DNA from: Sphingomonas carotinifaciens
GTDB lineage: Bacteria > Pseudomonadota > Alphaproteobacteria > Sphingomonadales > Sphingomonadaceae
Direction of reading: 5' to 3'
DNA length: 64,000 bases
Assembly (NCBI RefSeq): GCF_009789535.1
Contig: NZ_WSUT01000005.1
Location: forward strand, 1,017,001-1,081,000
The notes under the pieces are model-generated. The model was not told the origin of the DNA and made no database searches. It was given only the letters and a program-made list of their open reading frames with translations. Both the position numbers and the translations under genes were made by a program. Of the stretch, positions 57,528 to 64,000 are shown piece after piece (positions within the stretch are counted from its first letter, which is position 1; each line of letters starts with the position of its first letter).

Positions 57528-58292
57528 TTACAGCAGCAATTCCTGCGCGCTGGGCCGGCCGATATGGCCGCCGCCGCGGCGCCGGGCCATCTCGGTTTCC
57601 GCGGTGAAGCGGACGTCGGGATCGCGGTCCGACAGGAAGCCGACGAGCGATTCCTCCTCGATCTCGCGCCAGTCCTTGCCGCGGTCCGGGCCGTAGCGGA
57701 CACGGGGCAGCAGGCCGGGCTGGCGCGACCATTCGAGCAGTTGCGCAAGGCTTGCCTCGTTCAACTGGTCCCGCAGGTGGAAAGCGGTGACATAGGCGTC
57801 CGGAAAGGCGCGGTGGATGGGCAGGCCGCGTTCATGCTCCAGCCCGTCGGGCTTGCGCCAGTAGCGCAGCACCTGATTGGAGAAGCTGGGGCTGTCCGGC
57901 CACAGGCGCAGCGCGCATTTCCAGGTGCAGATCCAGTCGGCCGAACGGGTAAAGGCGGGCGTGCAATATTGCTGCTCGAAATCGGCGCGGTGCGCGGCAA
58001 GCGCCAGGCGGCGCGGCCAGGGATCGAGCACCTGGCGTGCGACATCGTGCCACCAGGGCGCGTCGGCGACCTGTTCGTCCAGGATATGATGGATCGCCTG
58101 GGTGATCGGCGGGATCGGGCGGCCGGGATTGACCAGGATGCTGCCACCCTCGCCATAAAGCTCCCAGCGGCCATCGGCGCCCAGGGCCACGTCCTGCCAG
58201 CCGACCTCGCACACGGCATGGGTGGGCGGGGCGGAGCCGGTGGTCTCCAGATCGATGACTCGGATGATGTCGGGCTGCTGGCGGGCGCGCAT
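57528..58292 (-). CDS. DnaQ/ExoX-like 3'-5' exonuclease
   Basis: 254 residues. The DEDDh exonuclease residues are visible: VIDLETTG (Asp, Glu), LAAHRADFEQQY (Asp), and RAFPDAYVT (Asp with nearby His). The C-terminal part, RYGPDRGKDWREIEEESLVGFL, resembles the tail of exonuclease X. It probably removes nucleotides in repair or RNA processing. An ATG at 58313 is an alternative start. It follows the phosphomannomutase gene on the same strand after 76 bases. Confidence 0.87.
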   Translation of the reverse strand: MRARQQPDIIRVIDLETTGSAPPTHAVCEVGWQDVALGADGRWELYGEGGSILVNPGRPIPPITQAIHHILDEQVADAPWWHDVARQVLDPWPRRLALAAHRADFEQQYCTPAFTRSADWICTWKCALRLWPDSPSFSNQVLRYWRKPDGLEHERGLPIHRAFPDAYVTAFHLRDQLNEASLAQLLEWSRQPGLLPRVRYGPDRGKDWREIEEESLVGFLSDRDPDVRFTAETEMARRRGGGHIGRPSAQELLL

Positions 58293-58368
58293 GCCCGCTA
58301 TGTGGGCGCGCAAGGGCGGAAATGCGAGCCTTAATGGTCAGCGCGTGCGCGATGGCCGCTGGCAGGCC

Positions 58369-59736
58369 TCAACGCCGCAGGTCGTGCGCCGCGAGGTGGC
58401 GGTCGATGGTTGCGAGCAGCCGGTCGAGGCCCGCCTGGTCCGCGGCTTCTGCACGAATGGTGAGCGCGGCCTGGGTGTTGGAGGCGCGGAGCAGCCACCA
58501 GCCGTCGGGTGTCGTCACGCGGGCGCCGTCGGTGCGATCCACCCGTGCGCCCTCCGCGACGACTGCGTCGACAATGGCATCGGCAACCGCGAACTTGCGG
58601 GCCTCCTCGACCGGCAGCCGCAATTCGGGGGTGGCGACGCGCACCGGCATCGCGTCGCGCAGCGCGTCCAGCGAGCCGCCGGACAGATGAATGGCGCGGA
58701 TCAGGCGGATCGCGGCGTAATGCGCATCGTCAAAGCCGTACCAGTCTCGCGCAAAGAACAGATGGCCCGACATCTCGCCGCCCAGCGGTGCGCCGGTCCG
58801 CGCCATCGCGACCTTCATCAGGCTGTGGCCGGTGGGGGCCATGACCGGCTGGCCGCCCAGTTCGGCGATGCGGTCGAACAGGGTCTGGCTGGCCTTCACG
58901 TCGGCGACGATCGGCGCCCCGGGATGTTCGGCCAGCGTCGGCACCGCGAGAATGGCGAGCAACTGGTCGCCCCAAAGCACGCGACCCTGCCCGTCGACGG
59001 CGCCGATCCGGTCGCCATCGCCATCGAAAGCAAATCCGAAATCGAGCTTTTTGTCGATGACGAGTCGTTTCAGATGCGTAAGATTGGCTTCTTCGGTAGG
59101 ATCGGGATGATGATTGGGAAAACTTCCGTCGACATCGGTGAAAAGCAGATGATGCTCACCGGGAAGAAGCCGCGCCAGTCGCTCGACCACCGGACCGGAG
59201 GCCCCGTTCCCCGCGTCCCAGCCGATGCGGAAGCGCCCCCCGGCATATCCCGCCGTCAGACGGCTGAGATAGGCCTCGATGGTCGGCGTGTCCGTCACCG
59301 TCCCAACCCGCCCCTGATCCCAGCTTTGCGTCGCGGCGATCCGCGCGAGATCCTGAATGTCCTCGCCGTAAAAGGGATGATGTTGAAGCACCATCTTGAA
59401 GCCGTTGTCCTGGGCGGGATTGTGGCTGCCGGTTACCTGTATGGCGGCTTCCACTTCTAGCGTCGCCTCCGCATGGTACAGCATCGGGGTGGGCCCCATG
59501 CCGATGCGCACCACATCCACGCCCGACGCGGTCAGCCCGTCGACCAGCGCCGCCTCCAGCGCGGGCGAGGACAGGCGCCCGTCATAGCCGACCGCAACGC
59601 GGGCTCCCCCGGCGCGGCGCACCCGCGTGGCGAAGGCACGGCCGATCGCATAGGCGGCGCCCTCGTCCAGCGTCTGCCCCACGGTGCCACGGATGTCGTA
59701 TTCGCGAAGCGCGGTGGGGTGGATCGGCTGGGTCAT
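58369..59736 (-). CDS. Phosphomannomutase/phosphoglucomutase
   Basis: 455 residues of the alpha-D-phosphohexomutase family (AlgC-like). It begins with REYDIRGTVG, has the phosphoserine Ser104 in QVTGSHNPAQDNGFKM, the metal-binding DGDGDRIG loop (FAFDGDGDRIGAVD), and the sugar-specificity GGEMSGHLFF. It interconverts hexose 1- and 6-phosphates to supply GDP-mannose or UDP-glucose for exopolysaccharide and lipopolysaccharide. Complete length. Confidence 0.93.
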   Translation of the reverse strand: MTQPIHPTALREYDIRGTVGQTLDEGAAYAIGRAFATRVRRAGGARVAVGYDGRLSSPALEAALVDGLTASGVDVVRIGMGPTPMLYHAEATLEVEAAIQVTGSHNPAQDNGFKMVLQHHPFYGEDIQDLARIAATQSWDQGRVGTVTDTPTIEAYLSRLTAGYAGGRFRIGWDAGNGASGPVVERLARLLPGEHHLLFTDVDGSFPNHHPDPTEEANLTHLKRLVIDKKLDFGFAFDGDGDRIGAVDGQGRVLWGDQLLAILAVPTLAEHPGAPIVADVKASQTLFDRIAELGGQPVMAPTGHSLMKVAMARTGAPLGGEMSGHLFFARDWYGFDDAHYAAIRLIRAIHLSGGSLDALRDAMPVRVATPELRLPVEEARKFAVADAIVDAVVAEGARVDRTDGARVTTPDGWWLLRASNTQAALTIRAEAADQAGLDRLLATIDRHLAAHDLRR

Positions 59737-59761
59737 CTCGGGTCCGCAAAGGGGGCAGGGG

Positions 59762-60025
59762 TCAGCTACGCGCCTTGAGCAACAGGTCGCGCGCGGCGTT
59801 GATCCGGCGGGTCAGCTCTGCCGAGCCGCCGCGATCGGGATGGGTATCGGCCACCAGCCGGCGGTGCGCGGCGCGAATGGCATCCGGCCCGGCGGCGGCG
59901 TCCAGACCGAGCAGGGCGCGTGCCGCGGTTTCATCGCTCATGCTCGCGGCCTTGCGCTTCGGCTTGGGCTTGGCCAGGAAACGCCACGCCAGCCAGATCA
60001 CCAGCGCGACGATAATCCATTTCAT
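59762..60025 (-). CDS. J-domain protein with membrane anchor
   Basis: 87 residues. One N-terminal hydrophobic helix (WIIVALVIWLAWRFLA) and a basic patch (KPKPKRKAA) are followed by a truncated J domain with the HPD motif in VADTHPDRGGS. A small membrane-tethered co-chaperone for DnaK, resembling the mitochondrial Pam18 arrangement; the partner is inference. ATG 60025 is used; an ATG at 60037 adds four residues. Confidence 0.87.
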   Translation of the reverse strand: MKWIIVALVIWLAWRFLAKPKPKRKAASMSDETAARALLGLDAAAGPDAIRAAHRRLVADTHPDRGGSAELTRRINAARDLLLKARS

Positions 60026-60055
60026 GCCGGGATCCACTTCATGCTGGGATCCGCT

Positions 60056-60853
60056 TCACGCGGCCGCGTCCGGCGCATCGGCCTCGGGCAGTTGCAGCGC
60101 CGCCATCATCTCGCGCAGTTCCTGGCGCGCGGCGACATGGGCAAGGCCCATCTGGCCAAATTCCTTGGCGTCGATCATGGTCAGGCCTGCCGGAAACATC
60201 TCGCGGTAGATGACCCGTTCGCCAAGGCCCGGGATGATGCGGAAGCCGACCCGCTTGGCGAGCTGCGTCAACGCATCCGACACGCGGCGCATGTTGCGCG
60301 CCTCGATATGTTGCAGGCGATTGCGCAGCACGACCCAGTCGATGGTGGTGCCGTCCTGCCGTGCGCGCTGCTTGCGCGCGTCCCAGATCAGTTCGGAATA
60401 GAAGGAGGGACGGGTCACCTGAAAGGTTTCCGGATGGACCTGCCCGATCAGGTCGAAATCGACAAAGCTGTCGTTCATCGGCGTGACCAGCGTGTTGGAC
60501 AGGGCCGCCGCGGTGCGTGCGAACGGATCGTCGCGGCCGGGCGTGTCGACGATCAGGAAATCGGCATCCTGGCACAGCCGGAACCAGGTCTCCTCGAACC
60601 CTTCCTCGGTCTGGCTGCTGTGCGTCGCATGTTTGGGCATGGGCAGCGCGATGCCGCTGCGCCGGATGGTCTCGGCACGATTGTCCAGATAGCGGCCGAC
60701 GGTGCGCTGGCGATGATCGAGGTCGAAGCACGCGACGCGGGCGCCCTTTGCGGCAAGCGCGATCGCGACGTGGACCGCGGTGGTCGACTTGCCGGTTCCG
60801 CCCTTTTCATTGGCGAAGACGATGACATGGGTATGCGGGGGCCGCTCGGGCAA
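60056..60853 (-). CDS. mipZ: Division plane positioning ATPase MipZ
   Basis: 265-residue ParA/MinD-type ATPase found in alphaproteobacteria, which forms a gradient from the pole-attached ParB and blocks FtsZ assembly there. Deviant Walker A is ANEKGGTGKSTTAVHVA, the next strand has ACFDLDHRQRTVGRYLDNR, and the switch is IVDTPGRDDPFAR. The end ELREMMAAL is typical. It shares a 75-base divergent control region with panC. Confidence 0.95.
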   Translation of the reverse strand: MPERPPHTHVIVFANEKGGTGKSTTAVHVAIALAAKGARVACFDLDHRQRTVGRYLDNRAETIRRSGIALPMPKHATHSSQTEEGFEETWFRLCQDADFLIVDTPGRDDPFARTAAALSNTLVTPMNDSFVDFDLIGQVHPETFQVTRPSFYSELIWDARKQRARQDGTTIDWVVLRNRLQHIEARNMRRVSDALTQLAKRVGFRIIPGLGERVIYREMFPAGLTMIDAKEFGQMGLAHVAARQELREMMAALQLPEADAPDAAA

Positions 60854-60928
60854 CTCGTCGCTTCCTTATTGATCCCTGTTGCCACCCTACATAGAAGCCC
60901 CCGGCCTGGGGAACGAGGGGTAAAATCA

Positions 60929-61771
60929 GTGCAAGTCATTCGCGAACGGGACGCGCTTGCCGCAGCCGTGGCGGAATATCGGTCGGAGGGCTCCCGCGTC
61001 GTGCTGGTGCCCACCATGGGGGCCCTGCATGCGGGACATGTCTCGCTGATCGAGGCGGCCAAGCGGCCGGGCACGAAGGTCGTCGCGTCGATCTTCGTCA
61101 ATCCGCGCCAGTTCGGCCCGAACGAGGATCTGGGCCGCTATCCCCGGCGTGAGATGGCCGACATCCGCATGCTGACCGAGGCGGGTTGCGATGCGGTGTG
61201 GATGCCCGGCGTCGACACCATGTATCCGGACGGGTTCGCCACCACGATCCACGTCTCGGGCGTGTCGGAAGGCTTTGACGGCGCGGCGCGGCCCGGCCAT
61301 TTCGACGGCGTGGCGACCGTGGTCACCAAGCTGTTCAACCAGGTGCGCCCGGACGCCGCCTATTTCGGCGAAAAGGATTTCCAGCAGATCGCGGTCATCC
61401 GCCGCATGGTCGCGGACCTGGACATGGGGATCGAGATCGTCGGCGTACCGACCCAGCGCGAGGATGACGGGCTCGCTTTGTCGTCGCGCAACATCTATCT
61501 GGATGCGGACGAGCGTGCCAAGGCGGTAGCGCTGCCCCGCGCACTGGGGGTGGCGGCCCGCGCCATCGCGCGCGGCGAGGATGTCGTCGCGGTGCTGGAC
61601 GATGCGCGCACCACGCTGACCGCCGCGGGCTTCGAGGTGGATTATGTCGCCTTGGCCGATGCCGAGACGCTGGCGGTCGAGCCGGCGGCGGATCGGCCCC
61701 GGCGCCTGCTGGCGGCGGCGCGCATGGGCAGCACCCGCCTGATCGACAACGTGCCTGTCGATCAGGGTTAA
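60929..61771 (+). CDS. panC: Pantoate--beta-alanine ligase
   Basis: Makes pantothenate from pantoate, beta-alanine and ATP, toward CoA. 280 residues. The HIGH-like motif is VPTMGALHAGHVSLI, followed by IFVNPRQFGPNEDLGRYPR, and later YFGEKDFQQ and the KMSKS-like region LALSSRNIYL. The GTG at 60929 has GAGGGG nine bases upstream and begins with the conserved QVIRERDAL. The frame is open far upstream, but that part lies antisense to mipZ and is not coding. Confidence 0.96.
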   Translation: MQVIRERDALAAAVAEYRSEGSRVVLVPTMGALHAGHVSLIEAAKRPGTKVVASIFVNPRQFGPNEDLGRYPRREMADIRMLTEAGCDAVWMPGVDTMYPDGFATTIHVSGVSEGFDGAARPGHFDGVATVVTKLFNQVRPDAAYFGEKDFQQIAVIRRMVADLDMGIEIVGVPTQREDDGLALSSRNIYLDADERAKAVALPRALGVAARAIARGEDVVAVLDDARTTLTAAGFEVDYVALADAETLAVEPAADRPRRLLAAARMGSTRLIDNVPVDQG

Positions 61772-61806
61772 CGCGTTAACCAGATATCGATCGAATCGGC
61801 CCCAAA

Positions 61807-61864
61807 CCCTGTCCATCGAACGAATCGACCGAACGCACCGGTCGAGTGGATGGACAGGGATTTT
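61807..61864 (+). terminator. Stem-loop after panC / before the Sel1-like gene
   Basis: CCCTGTCCAT (61807-61816) pairs perfectly with ATGGACAGGG (61850-61859). An inner TCGACC/GGTCGA stem lies within it, and ATTTTC follows. It could end panC transcripts. The 3' arm also contains the CAGGGA that serves as ribosome site for the next gene. Confidence 0.55.
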
Positions 61865-61868
61865 CGTC

Positions 61869-62129
61869 ATGATGGCAAATGGGGTGGAACAGGGGGTGCG
61901 CGACGGTGTCGCGCTGTATGATCGCGGGGTTGCCTGCTCGACCGGATCGGGCGGCACGCTGCTCGACTTGGTCGAAGCGCATAAATGGTTCAATCTGGCA
62001 GCGATCAGCGGCTTCGTGCCGGCACAGGTCGCGCGCGCCGAAATCGCGATGGACATGAGCGCCCGTGAAATCGCCGAAGCACAGCGCAAGGCGCGCGCCT
62101 GGCTGACCGGGAGCGCGCGGGCGCACTGA
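61869..62129 (+). CDS. Small Sel1-repeat-like protein
   Basis: 86 residues. The core LLDLVEAHKWFNLAAISGFVPAQ is a Sel1-type alpha-helical repeat, followed by a charged helix (ARAEIAMDMSAREIAEAQRKARAWL). No signal peptide. The family mediates protein contacts; function here is unknown. The start is ATGATG at 61869, with AGGGA eight bases upstream inside a hairpin arm. Confidence 0.75.
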   Translation: MMANGVEQGVRDGVALYDRGVACSTGSGGTLLDLVEAHKWFNLAAISGFVPAQVARAEIAMDMSAREIAEAQRKARAWLTGSARAH

Positions 62130-62346
62130 GGCGCGGGCGGGCAAGCCTTGGCTTGTCCATCGTCGGCGATTTGCTCACCGCATGGCGCCATGGGATGGTC
62201 CGGCGAATGACAGCCCCATGTTGATCGCGCGGCGCGCGCGGCGGGCGACGTGACCTGCACTGCCGGGGTGACGGATCCAGGCCCTTCGATCGATGCTGGC
62301 CCACGCCCAAGTCAGTCTGTCATCTGCGGCGCTATCCTGCTGATGT

Positions 62347-62367
62347 AAATTGATAATTCTTCAATTT
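62347..62367. promoter_or_regulatory. Palindrome AAATTGA-N7-TCAATTT
   Basis: Seven-base arms AAATTGA and TCAATTT separated by TAATTCT. Candidate operator for a dimeric repressor; 320 bases before the TonB receptor start. A partial match (TGATAATTGAA) recurs at about 62464. Confidence 0.4.
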
Positions 62368-62414
62368 GCGCCGGTCGTGCCATTACTCATCCTTTGTAGA
62401 AGAATGCAGTTGGC

Positions 62415-62434
62415 CTGTGTCGAATCCGACACAG
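62415..62434. promoter_or_regulatory. Palindrome CTGTGTCG-AATC-CGACACAG with central GAATC
   Basis: Perfect eight-base arms with a four-base spacer. The centre contains GAATC (62422-62426), a GANTC site, the target of the alphaproteobacterial methylase CcrM. A further half-site, TGTCGG, follows at once. Likely operator for a regulator of the TonB receptor gene. Confidence 0.5.
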
Positions 62435-62689
62435 TGTCGGCTTCGATGCTGAAGATAATCCAGCTGATAATTGAAGCGATCTCAGGATGTTAATCGCATG
62501 ATCCTAACTTATGGCAAAATTGCTGCAAACGGCGGCTACTTTGATTGAATAATACTTATATTAATTTCTGAAATCCGTCTTGCGGCCGGTTCGGCTCTAA
62601 GATAGTCGATGCGATCACGGCCATGCGGGCCGAGATGCCATTGCCGGCGCAAGACCGGCAGATGGTCGGGGCGTGATTGGAGGGGTTGC

Positions 62690-64000
62690 ATGACGGGTCG
62701 CGGTTTGCGTGACGCTCGCGTTGGGCGTCAGGTGTTGCATGTGGGTGTATCGACACTGGCGTTGCTGCTCGCATCGCAGCCGGCCTGGGGCCAGGCGAGC
62801 GATGTCGGTGCCGCCAAGCCCGCGGGTGCAGGGTCGCAGGGCACGATTTCCGGCACGCCGGCCGCCAGCGATGGCACCGCGCCGACCGCACCCGAGCAGG
62901 CCGGCAACACCACCGGCACGTCGGGCAGTTCGCAGGAAGCGTCAGTAACGCCGCCGGATACGGGCCGCGACGAGATCGTCGTCACCGGCGTGCGCCAGAG
63001 CCTGGCCAGCGCGCAGAACATCAAGCGCAATTCCGACACGGTGGTCGATGCGATCACCGCCGACGATATCGGCGCGCTGCCCGACCGTTCGGTGAACGAG
63101 GCCTTGCAGCGCGTGGCGGGCGTCGCGATCACGCGCTTCGCCTCCGCCAGCGACACCGCCCACTTCTCGGTTGAGGGGTCGGGCGTCACCATCCGCGGTC
63201 TCAGCTATGTACGTGGCGAGTTCAACGGGCGCGACAGCTTCGGCGTCGGCGGCGGCCGCGAGATCGGCTTCAACGACGTGCCGACCGAGCTCGTCGGATC
63301 GGTCGAGGTGTTCAAGAACCTGACCGCAGACCTGATCGAGGGCGGCATTTCGGGCACTGTCAACATCAACACACGCAAGCCGTTCGACAGTCGGGAAACG
63401 CTCGTCTACCTGTCGGGCAGCGTGAATTACGGCGATCTGGCGGAGCGCAGCGCGCCGGCCGTGGTCGGGCTGTTTTCCAAGCAGTGGGAACTGGGCAATG
63501 GCGGGCGGATCGGCCTGCTCGCCAGCGGCACCTATAACCAGCAGCGCAGCCGGTCGGACTCGGTGTTCTTCTCCTCGCTGCTGCCGCGGTTCAACGACGA
63601 TACCAACGGCAATGCGCAGCAGGATCCCGGCGAGGGCCGTGTGATCAACGCCGGCACAGCCTTTCAGCGGACATTGTGGGACAATTTCCCCGTGCCCGCG
63701 GGCCGGTCGTTCGTCTATGCGCCGCTGGGCGCGGGCTCGCGTCTGCAGCGCTTCAACCGCACGCGCATCGGTTATTCGGGCGGCCTGCAATATGAGAACG
63801 CATCGGGCAATCTGTTGCTGACCGGGCAGTTCCTGCGCGCCGAGTCGAAGCAGGAATGGCTGGATCGCACCAACGAGCCCAACGTCTATTATGGCGATGC
63901 CACGGCGATCTTCCCGCAAGGCTACAATCCTTTTGCACCACGTGCCGGGCAGGTGTTCAGCCAGAACGGCTATGATGCGAACGGCATTTTCACCAACGGC
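62690..64000 (+). CDS. TonB-dependent receptor (partial, 3' end outside window)
   Basis: 437 codons are visible and the frame is open to the window end. A signal peptide spans about 1-35 (LALLLASQPAWGQA). Then comes an unusual 55-residue Gly/Ala/Thr/Ser/Pro-rich linker, a TonB-box-like DEIVVTG (94-100), and a plug domain with SDTVVDAITADDIGALPDRSVNEALQ split over two strands and SVEVFKNLTADLIEGGISGTVNI. The phrases fit TIGR01782 receptors of Xanthomonas and Caulobacter, which import carbohydrates or other nutrients. GGAGGGG lies five bases before the ATG. Confidence 0.93.
   Translation, partial: MTGRGLRDARVGRQVLHVGVSTLALLLASQPAWGQASDVGAAKPAGAGSQGTISGTPAASDGTAPTAPEQAGNTTGTSGSSQEASVTPPDTGRDEIVVTGVRQSLASAQNIKRNSDTVVDAITADDIGALPDRSVNEALQRVAGVAITRFASASDTAHFSVEGSGVTIRGLSYVRGEFNGRDSFGVGGGREIGFNDVPTELVGSVEVFKNLTADLIEGGISGTVNINTRKPFDSRETLVYLSGSVNYGDLAERSAPAVVGLFSKQWELGNGGRIGLLASGTYNQQRSRSDSVFFSSLLPRFNDDTNGNAQQDPGEGRVINAGTAFQRTLWDNFPVPAGRSFVYAPLGAGSRLQRFNRTRIGYSGGLQYENASGNLLLTGQFLRAESKQEWLDRTNEPNVYYGDATAIFPQGYNPFAPRAGQVFSQNGYDANGIFTNG

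Larger units (their letters stand above)
62130..62689. promoter_or_regulatory. AT-rich regulatory region upstream of the TonB receptor
   Basis: 560 bases without a credible gene. From about 62330 to 62600 the DNA is clearly more AT-rich than anything else in the window. It holds two palindromes (listed separately) and AT-rich -10-like sequences near 62550-62565; the exact promoter could not be placed. It ends with TTGGAGGGG just before the receptor start. Confidence 0.6.

Noticed and set aside
59684..60928. Long open frame in phase with panC, upstream of it
   Set aside because: It runs antisense to mipZ and the J-domain gene, lacks a ribosome site, and its residues are the arginine/glycine-rich mix that antisense frames give in high-GC DNA.

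Overview
This 64 kb window is high-GC chromosomal DNA from an alphaproteobacterium, most likely Sphingomonas or a close sphingomonad. The evidence is a MipZ division-site ATPase, a DUF4167 protein, a phytoene synthase, an Atm1-type exporter of the Novosphingobium kind, a TIGR01782-type TonB receptor, alphaproteobacterial gene orders, and frequent GTG/TTG starts with 4-bp stop/start overlaps. It reads as core chromosome: no prophage, integrase, transposase, CRISPR array, rRNA or tRNA was recognised.

Layout: 1-2.9 kb, pdxJ (partial)-acpS-lepB-AI-2E-type permease. 2.8-9.2 kb, an envelope-glycan-like cluster (two GT4 glycosyltransferases, a polytopic membrane protein, a DUF2141 exported protein, a GT-C type membrane protein) next to ubiG. 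9.2-13.3 kb, aspartate kinase, a flavin oxidoreductase and a lipoprotein. 12.8-17.4 kb, the complete tol-pal operon (ybgC-tolQRAB-pal). 17.5-24.8 kb, S1/P1 nuclease, asparaginase and acyltransferase, ispG, an AbrB/PIN toxin-antitoxin pair, a DMT transporter, a GNAT enzyme and inorganic pyrophosphatase. 24.8-33.6 kb, an M61 peptidase, hisS-prfA-prmC, DUF4167, LOG and crtB. 33.6-45.7 kb, an S9 peptidase, an Atm1-like ABC exporter followed by recQ, small enzymes, a molybdoenzyme/cytochrome b pair with cfa, a flavin reductase and a TauE/SafE transporter. 45.8-54.3 kb, rlmN, a beta-barrel protein and dnaN-recF-(ankyrin)-gyrB. 54.4-58.3 kb, a three-gene histidine kinase/response regulator operon and an exonuclease. 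58.4-62.1 kb, phosphomannomutase, a J-domain protein, mipZ, panC and a Sel1-like protein. 62.1-64 kb, an AT-rich regulatory stretch and the start of a TonB-dependent receptor that runs off the window.

Most genes sit in tight co-directional runs with start/stop overlaps, which suggests translational coupling: acpS-lepB-permease, tolQ-R-A-B, hisS-prfA-prmC, LOG-crtB, cytochrome b-molybdoenzyme-cfa, and kinase-regulator-kinase. Intergenic DNA is short. The exceptions carry two families of dispersed inverted repeats: family 1 has GTTCACGCG...CGCGTGAAC ends and 8-bp periodic arms, and family 2 is C/G-rich paired hairpins.

I see no convincing wholly new defence or biosynthetic system. The most unusual items are the nested palindromic repeat elements, hairpins that cover the ribosome-binding sites of dnaN and of a Sel1-like gene, a predicted Tat-exported lipoprotein molybdoenzyme with its own cytochrome b and cfa, the glycosyltransferase/membrane-protein/DUF2141 cluster, and the AT-rich palindromic leader of the TonB receptor. 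All function calls rest on motif recognition by eye; no database search was run.
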